The position numbers and the translations under genes are program-made. Positions 23,861 to 36,099 of a stretch of 64,000 bases of DNA are shown piece by piece. The notes beneath the pieces were generated by a model. It searched no databases. It had not been told where the DNA came from and worked only from the letters and a program-made list of their open reading frames with translations. This DNA is from Gnetum montanum. Taxonomy: Eukaryota > Streptophyta > Gnetopsida > Gnetales > Gnetaceae. The DNA is taken from contig MNCI01033721.1 in NCBI GenBank assembly GCA_015680685.1, positions 210,367-274,366 on the forward strand, in the 5' to 3' direction. Numbering within the stretch: position 1 is the stretch's first letter; every line of letters begins with the position of its first letter.

Positions 23861-24084
23861 AATGAAGGGAAGAAGCTGATGAAAGAACCACCACCATCTA
23901 AAATATGAACCACATTGAGCCACCTTAAATTTTATTTTTGTTTTATCATGTAACTATGTCATTTTTTGTACACATCACTATGGCACTCAAAGTCAGTCAA
24001 TTATCTTGTACCTACCTAATCTTGTAAAGGAAGCTTGGTCCTATCCTATTAACTTAAGGATGAGTTTTTAGTCGGTTGTGGGGG

Positions 24085-25126
24085 AGATGAATCATCAGTT
24101 GGCTATGAAATCATAGATACTATGTCATAGATGCTACATCGCACCTATGTTGTAGCATTCCTATTAGTGGTTCTCAATTGGTTACTACGTCGTAGATGCT
24201 ACATGGCATGGTTTTACAAAAAGGTCAATTTTTGGTCCACTACAATATCATATATCTGATATCGTAGCTTCGATATCAAAGTTGCGATATCACATATTAG
24301 ATATCAAAGCACATGCTATGTTATCAAATATCTGATATTTTGGGATGCGTGCCTACCTATAAATACAGCACTTGGATGCATGATCTGAATAAGCTTTATT
24401 CCATCATTAGGTATATTCCTTTAATTTTATTTTGTAGTTTTAGTGATAGAGTGAATGCCCATAGTGTGGTGTTGAACAATTGTATGGAATCTTTATTTGA
24501 GTGAAGTGTAATTGGACATAATTTATGACCAAAAATAGAAATCAAGATTTCTTTGCATCATTGCATCATCCACATAGTTTTATTATTTTACTTTGCATAG
24601 TTTTTACTATTTTCTTAGTTTAATCATTTACATTTCCAAGTACTTTACTTTCTTGTTCATTGGTAAAGCAGAATGAGTATGATTGGTTTCGAGCATTTAA
24701 GTGTAATCATATGGTAATCCCAATAATGTTATTTCTTGGTTCATCCAGTAGCATAACTCTTGGTAACCCAGTAATGGTTACATGACTCCAAGACATGTAT
24801 GGTAAGACAATACTAGATGCTCATCACTCTAGGCTAGAGTAGATTTACCTTACTATCATAACTTAGACTTAGGAATAAATTTCATTCCAAATTATGTTTA
24901 TCACTAGGAGTAATTAGGACCTAACAACATCAATTATCATATGCCTCACTTTGGACTAAACCATATATGATAAAGCTACCACTAGTCCAAGTGGGAAGAT
25001 AGTTTCATGTGATTAATGCTTAACAATCTAGATGCCACAACTAGTCCCATCCATGGAATTTAACTAGATCATGCATGAATGCTTGTGATTCATATGGTTA
25101 GGCTTAGGGGTACCTGCCACTCATCA
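24085..25126 (+). repeat. Element A 3' LTR (1,042 bp)
   Basis: Intact copy of the LTR that is split on the left. It is preceded by a purine-rich tract (GTTGTGGGGGAG), carries a TATA box at 24358-24365, and ends CACTCATCA. Confidence 0.9.
24258..24305 (+). promoter_or_regulatory. 14-bp-phased GATATC palindromes in the U3 of A
   Basis: GATATC begins at 24258, 24272, 24286 and 24300: four copies exactly 14 bp apart, ending 52 bp before the TATA box at 24358. The left LTR keeps decayed members (9996, 10037 and 10064). The eight-base spacers differ, so this is not a simple satellite. Confidence 0.55.
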
Positions 25127-25807
25127 AGGGCACAATGCTAAATTTAATTTTTATTTCTAGAGAAGAAGATGATCCATGATGAAGGGGTGACTTCTAAAAT
25201 AAATTTGTCTTATCCTGATGAGAATACCCATTATAAGAAAAGAATTCCCAACTAGGATTCTAAAAAATTATTTTTTTACTATTTCTAAGGGAGCATGCTA
25301 TGCTTATGGGATGATCCATGGAATCTTTGAGAACTTGTAAAATGTTTATCTTAGGTAGCATTCATGAGTCAAACTTATACTACAATTTGCAAACACTAAA
25401 CTTGTGTAGCATTTTGGGTATCATAGAGTATTGAAATTTTCATGAACATGTGATCTCCTTAGCATAAACTTATTCATCTTTAAACTTGTTGCTCAATAGG
25501 CCCTTGCACAAATCACAATTATAATGAAATCAAAGGATATAAATATCTTTCTTTCTAAGCTTATCTTATCATAAAGGAATGTCAACTGATCTTGAATTTA
25601 CTTTCATAATCCATTATTATTAATGCTAACATCCAGCTCCAAGTTTCAACCATCTTATCTATGTTTCATGCCCTATCTTATAAAGAAAGCTACCTAGTAT
25701 TTAAAGTAAAGAACATTAAGATCAATTCAATAATGAAAATAATATGTTGAATTTCAATATATATTACCATATAGATTAGAAATAATGTGGTATTTCTTCT
25801 ATTATAA
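25127..25807. other. No gene recognised
   Basis: AT-rich flank between element A and the first 0.7-kb LTR-like repeat. Only the 5-bp target duplication at its left edge was identified. Confidence 0.4.
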
Positions 25808-26501
25808 TGGTTATACCCTTAAAAAAATTGTTTCATAGCATCTAAGAGTCCAAAAGTAGCTACAAGGAAGAGTGTACTCAAGGTGAACTATGTCTCAAAG
25901 CTTAGAGTAGCTTTCAAAACATAACATAAAAGTACGTAAAGCATTATTCATGGTTAGAGGTGATGGATGTATCATAAGTAAATGGGCATGCAACTAAACT
26001 GATGAGATGCACACAACCACATAAGCATACATACAATATTGAAACCCTTGGATAGCTGAGATGCATTTCTAATCTAACACATCCAATTCAAAGCTTCACT
26101 CTAAAGAGAAGTACAGTGGCTCAAGCATCACACTAGAAGCTCCTCTACAAGCCTATATCCTTATGACAGAGTACACAAAGTAATCAGGGCTAATATAGTC
26201 CTTTGATCATGGTTTTAATAACATGAAACCTAAAAGGATCTTGATACTCCCCCATCCTTTGTTTTATAGGAAAACAACTTTACATCCACTAATAAGAAAT
26301 GTTTTTCTACAATCTCCCCTACTTGAAAGATTTGATGTCCTTAGAGATTAAGTCTTTATTCATAAACACCTTAAAACATGAAGAGTACAATGGATATTGA
26401 GAGTATTAAATAGCTTAAAATCCATTTGACAATTATAGATAAGAAGTCTTAACAGCTAGGGTAATCCACTATAGAGCACAAATATTAAACTCAACTTAAC
26501 A
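25808..26501 (-). repeat. LTR-like repeat R, copy 1 (694 bp)
   Basis: Aligns end to end with 28022-28713. Shared words include GGTTAGAGGTG, AAGTAAATG, CACATAAGCATA, GATTAAGTCTTT and CTCAACTTAACA. On the minus strand it starts TGTTAAGTTGAGTTTA, which fits an LTR start. Confidence 0.7.
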
Positions 26502-27771
26502 CTCAACATGTGGACCGAGAAATTAGAAGGATAGTTAAATACGTTCCCCAATTTAAAATTCCTCCAAGCATAAAAACACACCATTTTTATGTAATTTCCC
26601 AACTTGGATACATCCACACTTAGAGGGTATAATCTGTGCACACTTCAAGACTTTGTTTCTTTAAAATGTGGTTTGAAGGACATCATACCCCATACAAGCT
26701 TTGAGCTGCATTCAAGAGTGTTTCATTGCTGCAAAACCACTCAACCCCACAAGGTTTTGACAAGCTCAAAATGTGGTTTAAAGGATCCCACAACCTTTAT
26801 AAAATTGAATCAGAGCATTTTGACATCAAAAAATCACTCAATCCCATAGGATCCTGACAACCTCAGCAATATTGTCTTTCCACAAGAAGAACATTAACCC
26901 TGCAAAGCTACAAAATAGAAAGAAAAGATACAAGAAAAGAATGTAACTAAATTTAAAAATCCTTGTACTTGAACCTTAGTATAATCACAACAAGAAAATG
27001 ATGTTACAATCAAGAGCAAAGAAAAATTCACTTTGAGTAGCCAATGATGAGTCTTTCTATGATCAATGCTTACATAATTTCCAACATTTTTACATAGTCT
27101 TATAGCCTTGGAGTTTCCAAAAACACCTTATAATTCATGCAACAACTATCAATTAGCTATTAAAGTTGTATACTTTGAAGTTTAGATGCTTGCCTGAGAT
27201 AGCCCATAATTTAGGAGAGACATCTACCTAGAAAAGTAAACATCTACCTGTAGACATATACTATTTCTGCTAGACATCTACTCTTAGAAGCACTTTGAGA
27301 TATGAATCATTTTTATGACTTTTGGGCTTCTTGATAGTCTTTAGGGAATCTCCACTTAATTTCTAGACTTTTTTTTCATCCGTGCTCTCACCTAGTCCAT
27401 TTAGTCTTCATTTTGTCATCTCATCATGGATCTCGTTTCTGAAATCTTATTTTTAATTTTGAAGTTATTTGTTGATTAATTTTCTAATGATCCTACAAAA
27501 TCATATTCACACACATACATTCTACATTATTCATTTTCCTCAAGGTTTTGACATACCAAAATTTCAAAACAACCAAGGCTTAGAGATGCTCATAGAAACT
27601 AGGTTAGAAAATAAAAGGCTTATCCTTTTTCATCAAAATGGTACTAATCTTTCTACATAGACTAACACTTTCTTGAATTATGAATCATTTTCCTACACTT
27701 TTAATGATATAGAGGTGTATTCTTCCAAAGGTACTCATTTCTTCATCTCAAACTTATTCTTCCTACTCAGA
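26502..27771. other. Interior between R copies 1 and 2, no intact gene
   Basis: Holds a local duplication near 26660 and 26770 (AAATGTGGTTTGAAGGA and AAATGTGGTTTAAAGGA) and a stretch rich in AGACATCTAC-like words near 27220-27290. From about 27540 a segment is shared with 28714 onward (ACCAAGGCTTAGA.ATGCTCA). No protein family was recognised. Confidence 0.4.
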
Positions 27772-27950
27772 GTTACAACCCCATGCTTTCTACTTGAAGT
27801 TGTAATTATAATCCTATGCTTCCTACTCAAAGATATGGTCACAATTCTACATTTTTTTCTTGAAGTTATTGTCACAATTCTCTACTTCATACTTGATGGA
27901 AAATTCATAATCATATGCTCCCTAATTGAAGACATAATTAAGAACATCTA
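27772..27950 (-). repeat. 33-bp tandem repeats, array S1
   Basis: Units of about 33 bp anchored on CTACTTGAAG or CTACTCAAAG and ATGCTT, five to six copies. 33 bp is 11 codons. On the minus strand one frame gives an 11-residue pattern with Asp-Tyr-Asn-Tyr-Asn-Phe-Lys, broken by Gln-to-stop changes, which suggests a repeated protein segment. Confidence 0.6.
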
Positions 27951-28021
27951 CTACTTATCCAAAGTTATCATCTAGAACATGTACTCCCTCCTCAAAGTCA
28001 CTTCATCATACTCTAGTGTAA

Positions 28022-28713
28022 GGATGCTACCCTTGAAAATAACATTTGGTATCACTCAAGAGTTCAAAAGTAGATATAATAAAGAGTGCACTCAAGAAGG
28101 ATCACTTATCAAAGCTTACAATACCTTGCAAACATAACATAGGAGCACACAACCTATTAGTCATGGTTAGAGGTGTTGGATATGCCATAAGTAAATGAGC
28201 AAGCAACTAGACCAATGAGATGTGTTCAATCACATAAGCATATACATAATACTAAAATCCTTAGAAAGTTAAGACACATTCCTACTCTAACACATCTAAC
28301 CATAATCCCCATTCTAAAGTAAAGTATTGTGCCTTAAACATCACAATCAAAGATCATCCAAGTGTACATTCCTCATGACATAGTACACAAAGGAATTAGG
28401 AATAATATAATTCTTTAATGATGGTTATGATAGCATGGAATTCATAAGAATCTTCATACTCCTCTAGCCCATGTTCTAGCAGAAAACAAGCTTTAATCCA
28501 TTAACTAGGTATGTTTTCTTACACAATTCCCTACTTAAAAGGAGCGATCTCCTCAAAGATTAAGTCTTTGCTCATACACATATTTAAATATGAAGAGCAT
28601 AATTGATATTAATGGTATTGAATAGCTCAAGATCTATTTGACTATTATAGATAATAAAGTTCAATGGATAGGGTAATTCACTATAAAGCACAAAAGATGA
28701 ACTCAACTTAACA
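28022..28713 (-). repeat. LTR-like repeat R, copy 2 (692 bp)
   Basis: Counterpart of copies 1 and 3. Array-bearing segments lie on both sides of it in the same orientation. That fits either a nested insertion or a tandem element pair sharing an LTR. Confidence 0.7.
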
Positions 28714-28907
28714 TCAAACCAAGGCTTAGAAATGCTCACGTGGGCTAGGTTAGGGAAGAAAAGGCTTTTCCTTTTTCATGCAAATAATACCAACCTTTCT
28801 ACCCAAATCAATACTTACTTAAAATATGAACCATTTTCCTACACTTGTAGTGATACAAAGGTCTAATATTTCAAAGGTACTTATTTCTTTATCTTAAGCT
28901 TGTTCTT

Positions 28908-29050
28908 CCTACTAAGATTCACAATCTTATGCGCTCTAGTTGTAGTTGTAATCACAAGTCTATGCTTCCTACTAAAAGTTACAATGACAATCTTATGCTT
29001 TCTACTTGAAGACATAGTCACAATCATGTTCTTTCTACTTGTAGACAAAA
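28908..29050 (-). repeat. 33-bp tandem repeats, array S2
   Basis: Second copy of the array at 27772, with four to five units (CCTACTAAAAGTTACAATGA, TCTACTTGAAGACATAGTCA). The flanking segment 28714-29180 matches 27540-27990. Confidence 0.6.
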
Positions 29051-29739
29051 TTAGACCATATAATACTTGTCCAAAGTCACCATCAAGAACATGTACATCC
29101 TCCTCGAAGTCAGTAAACCATACTCTCTCTTTCTTTATTCATAATGGAACTAATCCTACCATGTCAAACATGTTTTGATTCTCTTAGTACTATTTGGACT
29201 TTTTGAATACTATATCCTTCATCTTTTGATATGGTTATCAAGTAATCATATACCTACTACATGAAACTCAAAAGTCTCATCTCTTATTCTTGGTCATCCT
29301 TGTTAGATATAATCAATGAAACATGAGGTTGATGCTCAACTACATTCAACCTACAATTCTCATCTAGTTCATTACCAGCATTTCTAATTCAAATATTTTG
29401 AGAGAATTTTCAGGCATAGTGATCTCTACCATAAATGTAACATTTTAATCTTTAATGTCTCAAATGATATTAATGAAATCCTCCAAAACGTTGTCATTTT
29501 TCTTACAACTCATTCTACACTTAAGAACTTTAATTTTTCCAATACATTAAGGAAGATGTTTATTTACCTAGATCTAGGCTAGCTTATCAGCCTTTGAATC
29601 CACTAGAATTCTCCTCTACATCCTCTCTCTAAGACTTATTACTCTCTTTCTTTCTCTCAAGTGGATACGTCACTACACCCTTATCTTTCCTTCTACCTTG
29701 TAATTAGTTAAACTAACAGTAACCTAGATGACCTTCTAA

Positions 29740-30023
29740 ATCCAATGATTTTACAAATTTTGTTTACATTGAACCATACGAGTATTTTCTCCCATGTATA
29801 GATTATGCATAATGATGTTGTCTACTTGTAATAAATAACTCCATAGGTCTTGCATCTTTTTATGGGATTCATCAATATCTCTCTCACTAGTCATTTTAAC
29901 ATCCTCATTTTCATGTGCATCATCATGCACATGATTGCCCCAACTACCATGTGCAATTAGTTTATTATGAGGATTAGGACCAGAATAAGTATTACCAAGA
30001 TTTGGAATCTATTTTCTCTTCTA
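29740..30023 (-). pseudogene. Gag-like N-terminal remnant next to R copy 3
   Basis: From an ATG at about 30023 the minus strand reads MTNK, a stop, then after one more break IPNLGNTYSGPNPHNKLI, GSWGNHVHDDAHENEDVK, MTSERDIDESHKKMQDLWSY and LLQVDNIIMHNLYMGENTR before stops near 29740. It sits about 80 bp downstream of the putative 5' LTR copy, after a degenerate tRNA-Met-type PBS (TTAGTATTGAAGTTAG). The position fits a gag start. I do not see a capsid or zinc-knuckle signature in this piece. Confidence 0.4.
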
Positions 30024-30100
30024 TTTATTTGTCATAGTAGCATATAATTCATGAATACAAGCCACAAATAGTCTCAAACTAACTTCAATACTAAGTATAA

Positions 30101-30610
30101 TGATGTGACCCTTAGAAAATACCATTCAACATCACCCGAGAGTCCAAAATTAGCTATAAGGAAGCATGGACTCAAGGTGGACTATGCCTCAAAGATTAGA
30201 GTACCTTCAAATAAAATTTAAGAGCACAAAACCCATTAGTCATGGTTAGAGACATTGGTAGAGCATAAGTAAACAATCACGCAACCAAATCGATGAGACA
30301 TGTATAATCATACAAGAGCACATATACAATGTCAAAACTCTTAGAGATCTAAGATGCATTTATACTCTAATGCATCTAGACCTGAGCCCCATTCTAAAGA
30401 GAAAGAAAGTGGCTTGAGCATTATAGCTAAAGCTTCTCCATAGGCCTACAAATCTTTATGACATAGTACATAAAGGAATTAAGGCTAATGTAGTTCTTTG
30501 ATAATGGTTTTGATAGTATAAAATCCATAAGGATCTTCATACTCATTTATCCCCTATTCTAAAGGGAAATAATCTTTAATGCATTAATGCATATTTTCCT
30601 ATATCTAGTC
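30101..30610 (-). repeat. LTR-like repeat R, copy 3 (truncated)
   Basis: Starts TGATGTGACCCTTAGAA and follows the other copies up to about 30610, where similarity stops roughly 180 bp early. Confidence 0.65.
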
Positions 30611-33600
30611 TATGTTGATGATGGATTCTAATTTAACATCCTATTAACGACTATCATCAATGTTCTTGGACTAGAAAAATATGTCATGTATACTAACTAC
30701 AACTTCACTTTATATTATTTAGTAGACTAAGGATGGGCTCTATCATTTCAACAAGAATTTCATTTTCTATTAACAATTTTATCACATTGGAGGTACTCTT
30801 TATGATTATTCGAGATTCATTGAGTATTAATGTTATCATAGGTATGTATTGGCAATTTAATCTCCATGTTGTTTCATCATTCATCAATCACTACATCTAG
30901 TTCCTCTACAAAGATCACAAAGAAATTATTTTCATAAATTTCAAAGTCCCATATAGCTTCTTGTTACTGTCCTTAATGAATCTATCCTAGGATCTTAACC
31001 CATAAGCCAATGGTAAACTTCAATGAAAAGTTAAATCAAAAATATCCCTAGTATACCTTGGTCATACAATGCCTATGATTTTTTGGACATAGGCATTGGT
31101 GAACTAGAAATCATAAAATTTGTAAAAGAATCCAAAGTTACTTTGTAAATCTAAGTAAAGAAAATCATCACCAACATGTTTTTGTAATCATCAAAACCTT
31201 TATTCCATTTTCTTTATATCATTTCCTATTGTTTAATCTATTTATTTTTAGTTAATTTTAATTTTCTCATTCTATGTTATGATTTTCATTTATGTGATTT
31301 TATCATTTTTTATCATTATATATTTATTTTACTTACTCTTTTCTTACATTTCATCAAGGTCATTTTACTATCTTTATTCATAATTCTAGTTAATTTTAAA
31401 AATCAAAATCTAGGAAAACTTAGTAAAAATTTGAAACTGAGAAAAATTTATAAAATATATAAAAATTAATAAATATTATAAAAAATGACAAACCATAAAT
31501 ATTCAAATAACAAAAAATATCATAAATATTTTTCATTGCATTCTAGTTTCACATTTATAGCATAATGTTCATGACAGCCAACACTATTCACATGGAAAAA
31601 ATATAACATGTAAATTCAACAGAATCATATCATCTAATTTAAATGATTCAATGATTGTTATTCTCTCCCTATGCCTAATTCTCCTCCTACTTGTGCACTA
31701 GAATTATTGCTAACTAAAATCTCCTCTATGATAAACTTTTCACTAGTCTCTACGTCCATTAATTCTAAAGCCCCCTATTTGTATACATATTTAATGATGC
31801 AAAAAGTTAGCAATCATTAAAATAAAATTACATAATGAAATAAATTTACAAAACCTAAAAAATAAACGTAAAATATTTAACTCTTTGTCTCTTTCTCATG
31901 GGTTTTGTCTCTCCAGTTTGTCTTTCTTTTTCTTCTTAAACCTTGTTGAGTTCCCTCTTAAATAAATTTTTTTAATTTAAGATTTTTCTATTTCCTCTAG
32001 AGTTAATTATTTGAGGCTTAAGTCACTCAAGTTTATATTAGACATTTCTAGAATGATAAAGTTTCATTCAAGTTAATACTACCTTTAGATTTTTTTCCTT
32101 CATCTTTCTACTATGGACATTCCTACATTTTTCTAAAGCACCTCTACATCTCAAATATTTGAAAAGTTTCATGTGTTTCTATTTTCTCATTACATATTTC
32201 TTTAATTTTATTCCTTATTTGAGACTCTCATGAGCACCTAAAAAGTTTTCAAACTTCATGATTGTAAAAAAAGCTTATTTCTATGCTCTCCTCACAACAC
32301 AACTATTCTTGAACTTATCATTTACTTTTTTCATGCCTTCATTCTAGACTTTTTGTACATGTGATTGACTATCAAATCTCAGTTCATATCATGCACTTTA
32401 CAATAAGCTTAGGATGGTCAATTATGCTAAAAAAATTTGTTTATCTCTTTTATACTTGTAAGCATTCCAACTTTTTATCTAAGTTTATCATTTGCATTAC
32501 TAATTTTCACTTCTTCTTCCTAAATTTTACAAATTCTTTTATTAATCTTATATGCATTCATATATTAGATAGCAATTATTTCCACTTCCACTTCATAATT
32601 GAATAAGGTCTCCATTCTTTTTTGGATTTTAGTGTTTCTTGAATTGGTATCAATAAGAATGAAATCAATGATGGTGACATTTCCTTGTTCAAAAGTAAAC
32701 TTAACATCTAGCATAATAAATAAATCATATTTATTAGTTAAAAATATATCTTTCCTTTATTTATTATTGAAATAATTTCAAAGAAACCTAAAGCAAAAAG
32801 GTGGATTTTTTACTACTTTTCTTTATCTCTTTTAGCTTGTTATTAAAAGCTTTAATTACCCCTTTGATAAGATCTTTCTTATTCTCTAAGTTTTCCCATA
32901 TCAACTTTCTTAGAACTACCTATTAGTCCTAGCATTAATGTACATTCAAATAATATTCTAAAATAAAAAAAGTCTTAAAATTTAAACCAATATTATTAGC
33001 TTATCATAAGATATAAGGCCTTCTTTGGATAACTTTTTCCTAGGCCATTCACACACCATTTCATCAGTTGATTTAGGCTCTATGGAAGGAATGATAATAT
33101 TAGTACATAAAGGTGACAAGGCTTGGACATTCTTTATATCCACATTTACTAAATTAATTCCTACACCACCATGTAAGAAATGGTTAGTCTCACGAAAAGC
33201 TTAATTTAGATGGTCTATTAGTAATAATTCTTATTCTTCCTTCTTCTTCTTCCCTCATGAATTCTTGTCCTTTCTTCCTCCTTCCAACTCCTATAAGGCT
33301 AAATCTTAAGATCATCTAATGGATTTTTATTCTTCTTTTTTCTTAGTAGATTTCTCTATTACTATCTTCTTAGCATTATCTGTGCCCTTTTAAAATCCTA
33401 GTGTTATGAATCTAGGATCCTTAATTTATTATCTATTTTATGCTTTGTCATTTATCAAAAGGTAGTATTTTATAATGTGGATTAATATTATATTAATAAC
33501 TTATGCTATGGATAGTAGTTAATGCTAGTGTATTTTGACATCTTTATTATGATTATAGATTTTTAAGTCATTGATCTCTTTATAGCACTTATATCTTGAT

Positions 33601-33767
33601 TTTGTACATCTTCTCTCAACCTTATTATTGGTATTTTATATTTGGTATATCATGGTATGATTATTTGTTAATGATAAGCTTGTGTAGAGTATATATTGAA
33701 GCATTCCTTTATGCATATGTAACCTAGTATTATTTTAAATTTTATTATTTAAGCATGCTTTATTTCA
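30611..33767. other. Degenerate AT-rich interval, no gene recognised
   Basis: Long pyrimidine-rich plus-strand stretches (31900-33370) would read as Lys/Glu-rich frames on the minus strand. This resembles decayed gag-linker sequence, but no motif supports it. It ends at the left LTR of element C. Confidence 0.4.
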
Positions 33768-34521
33768 TGAGGAGCTCCAATGGATTCCACAATCCAAGCA
33801 ATTTCAAAGTCACAAAACAGCAAATTTGAATAAGAAAAGGAAAATGAAATCTTTATTTTTGCTAAAACGGAGAATTTACATATGAAAGAAAGCACAATTC
33901 CTAGGTACAGATAAGAGATTCAATCAAACTCTTACACAATCAAAGAAAATACACACTCACATGGATGATGATTAAGACACCTTGCCCAAGACTCTATCTC
34001 TCTCTACTCTTCTCTCAACTCACCTCTCTCTCCCTAGACTCTCTCTCTTTCTCTCTTTTATCTCTTGAAAAAATTGAAGGTCGAAGAGGTCTATTTATAT
34101 TCTTTCCCCCATGTCTTTTCATCTTCCCTCCACTTTAACATTCAACTTGATGTCCATTACAATCCGTATTAGACATCTAAAGGAAATAGTAAACATCTTT
34201 CCTAAGTGTAGAGATGTTAGAGTAAACATTTTGAAGTCAAGTTAGACATCTAGTCTAAGATGTCTTTAGAGTGTGTAGATTTCTTGCTTATAGATGAGAT
34301 GTCTATCTATTAAGGTAGATATCTAACTTACCACGACCAAAATTAAAGATGCTTGTTTTGAGGTGTAAAACCTCTTAACACCTCCAAACAAGTCCCCATA
34401 GCCCTTGAAACCTTCTAAACTCATCAAAATAGTTTCAAAACACTCCCAAACATGTCAAAAATCTAGAGAAAGATACCATCATTATAGAGATGTTACATTG
34501 TCCTGTTTGATGTTCACATCA
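33768..34521 (-). repeat. Element C 3' LTR (754 bp)
   Basis: TGAGGAGCTCC...CACATCA. Matches the right copy throughout, including the CT-rich block CTCTCTCTTTCTCTC and the words AGAGGTCTATTTATAT and AAGATGTTACATTG. Confidence 0.9.
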
Positions 34522-34536
34522 GCACCCTCCTCCTTT
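34522..34536 (-). other. Element C polypurine tract
   Basis: On the minus strand AAAGGAGGAGGGTGC directly precedes the 3' LTR (which starts TGATGTG). It is the expected primer site for plus-strand DNA synthesis. Confidence 0.6.
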
Positions 34537-34832
34537 AAAAGACTCTTGATTCCCACACAAGATGCCTTTACACTTGGGATAGTTGTTGCCTCCTCAGATA
34601 GGCCACAAGTCATACATAAACAAAATCATAACACACATGGAATGGTTAGACCTCATAACACTTTGTCTCCACCATCTAAACTTATTTCACAAACACATAT
34701 AAACACATAACACAATTTATGCGTTACATAGATAAACACACAGACACATACACATTAGCAAAATTTTGTGCGTACATCACAATGGAGAAATTCATGAAAG
34801 AAGAGTGGCTATGATATTTCCCCTCAAAGGCT

Positions 34833-35820
34833 TCAGTATGCTTCCATTTGAAGAGCACCAAATCCCATGTGTTTCTTCCATGATCTAAAAAAATAAAAGT
34901 AAGAAAATTCAAAAGGATTGGGCCTCCTTAAACCAATTTTCCTTCTTCCATTCTTTTTTCTCTTCTTCACCTTATTCTTCATGCTTCTTATCCATTTCAT
35001 AGCTAAGATAATCAAGTTCTTCAACACATTTGATAATTTTATTATTGCCATAATCCATAGCAAACATTTCCAAATTTTGAAAAATCGTATATTTATTAAT
35101 GTCTTCACCAACATCTTATGACAATGACTATGCCAAGAGACATCATCATCAAACACATTACCATTATAAGTCTTTCTTTTACTAACAATGGCATCAAAAA
35201 TTACATCCCTCTCATCACACACAACATGACTTCCAATTTTATCATAATCACTACAATGATCATGATTCTCATCATCACAATTACACAAACCACTATCAAG
35301 CTGAAGTGAAAAACTAGCATCCATCATACTAGCTTCAACAACTTCTCCCATCCAATTTTGGTTCAACTTGATCTTGAACATGTGGCTATTGAATCTCATC
35401 AAAACTTGAAAATTCAAGATCCCAAATAGTAATTCCCAATTCCAATGGCTTCTCCTCTTCAAAGCAATCATCAACAAGCTCTTCATCCAATTTTGGAGGT
35501 ATCAACTTGAAAGGTAAACTCTCCTCCATGGCTTTAACATCAAATTCATTAAAAACATCATCAAAGTAATTATTCTTCCACATAGCTTGGCTAAAATACT
35601 CACCTATCTCCCATGATATACTCTTAACTTGGCTTAAAATCTCATTTCCCTTGCCAGGAGGTATTGAAAAATTGAAAAACGAATGAGAATCATACCTTCT
35701 AGTGATGCTCTTGACCCTTCTTGGAGAAGTCCCTTGATCCTTACCACTTCTTTGGCTTAGATCCTTTACCTCCCATGACTCATGAGGAAAGAACTCTCCT
35801 TGATTAGTAGCATACACCAT
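34833..35820 (-). pseudogene. Unrecognised extra ORF of element C
   Basis: Two overlapping minus-strand frames, 35820-35386 (144 codons) and 35486-34833 (217 codons), read as one protein broken by a frameshift near 35400. The first is acidic and mixed (FSIPPGKGNEILSQVKSISW, then FDDVFNEFDVKAMEESLPF). The second has a His/Cys/Asp cluster (CNCDDENHDHCSDYDK) and ends in a strongly basic patch (KNKVKKRKKNGRRK). It follows gag, where protease would normally sit, but no DSG or DTG motif, reverse-transcriptase or integrase signature is present. The open length suggests it was translated when the element was active. The family is not recognised. Confidence 0.5.
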
Positions 35821-36099
35821 CTTGGACCTTAAAGATATCTTAGTCCCTTCGATAAAGCCCTTGGTTTCCTTCCTTGAAACCTTGGAGTATTAAGCTTTTC
35901 CCTGTCCAATAAGAGATATCTAAGAACACATTTTCTCATTGATCTCTACTTCATCAAACCTTTCTTCTTTCTCAGTTTTTATTAACATTCACATTTTTTA
36001 TAAAAATGTAAGAATTAATTTCTTTTTAATCTCCAATCACAAGAGGTCTACCTTCATTAGAGGATCCTTCCTTTTCTAAGATTTGAAGTTCCTTTCTCT

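Larger units (their letters stand above)
9837..25126 (+). mobile_element. Athila-like LTR retrotransposon A, split by element B
   Basis: Two LTRs flank a gag-containing interior on the plus strand. The left LTR is interrupted at 10189/17926 by element B. Without B the element is about 7.55 kb. LTR ends read TGATGAA...ACTCATCA (the right copy starts AGATGAA). The flanks AGGGA (9832-9836) and AGGGC (25127-25131) are a near-perfect 5-bp target duplication. The PBS-like site directly after the left LTR, and a gag shared with B (whose reverse transcriptase is Athila-like), place it in that lineage. No protease, reverse transcriptase or integrase is recognisable, so A is non-autonomous or deleted. 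Confidence 0.85.

Noticed and set aside
34918-35309. Plus-strand hydrophobic ORFs in element C
   Set aside because: Reverse complement of the Lys/Asp-rich minus-strand ORF; the hydrophobic look comes from the complementary codons.
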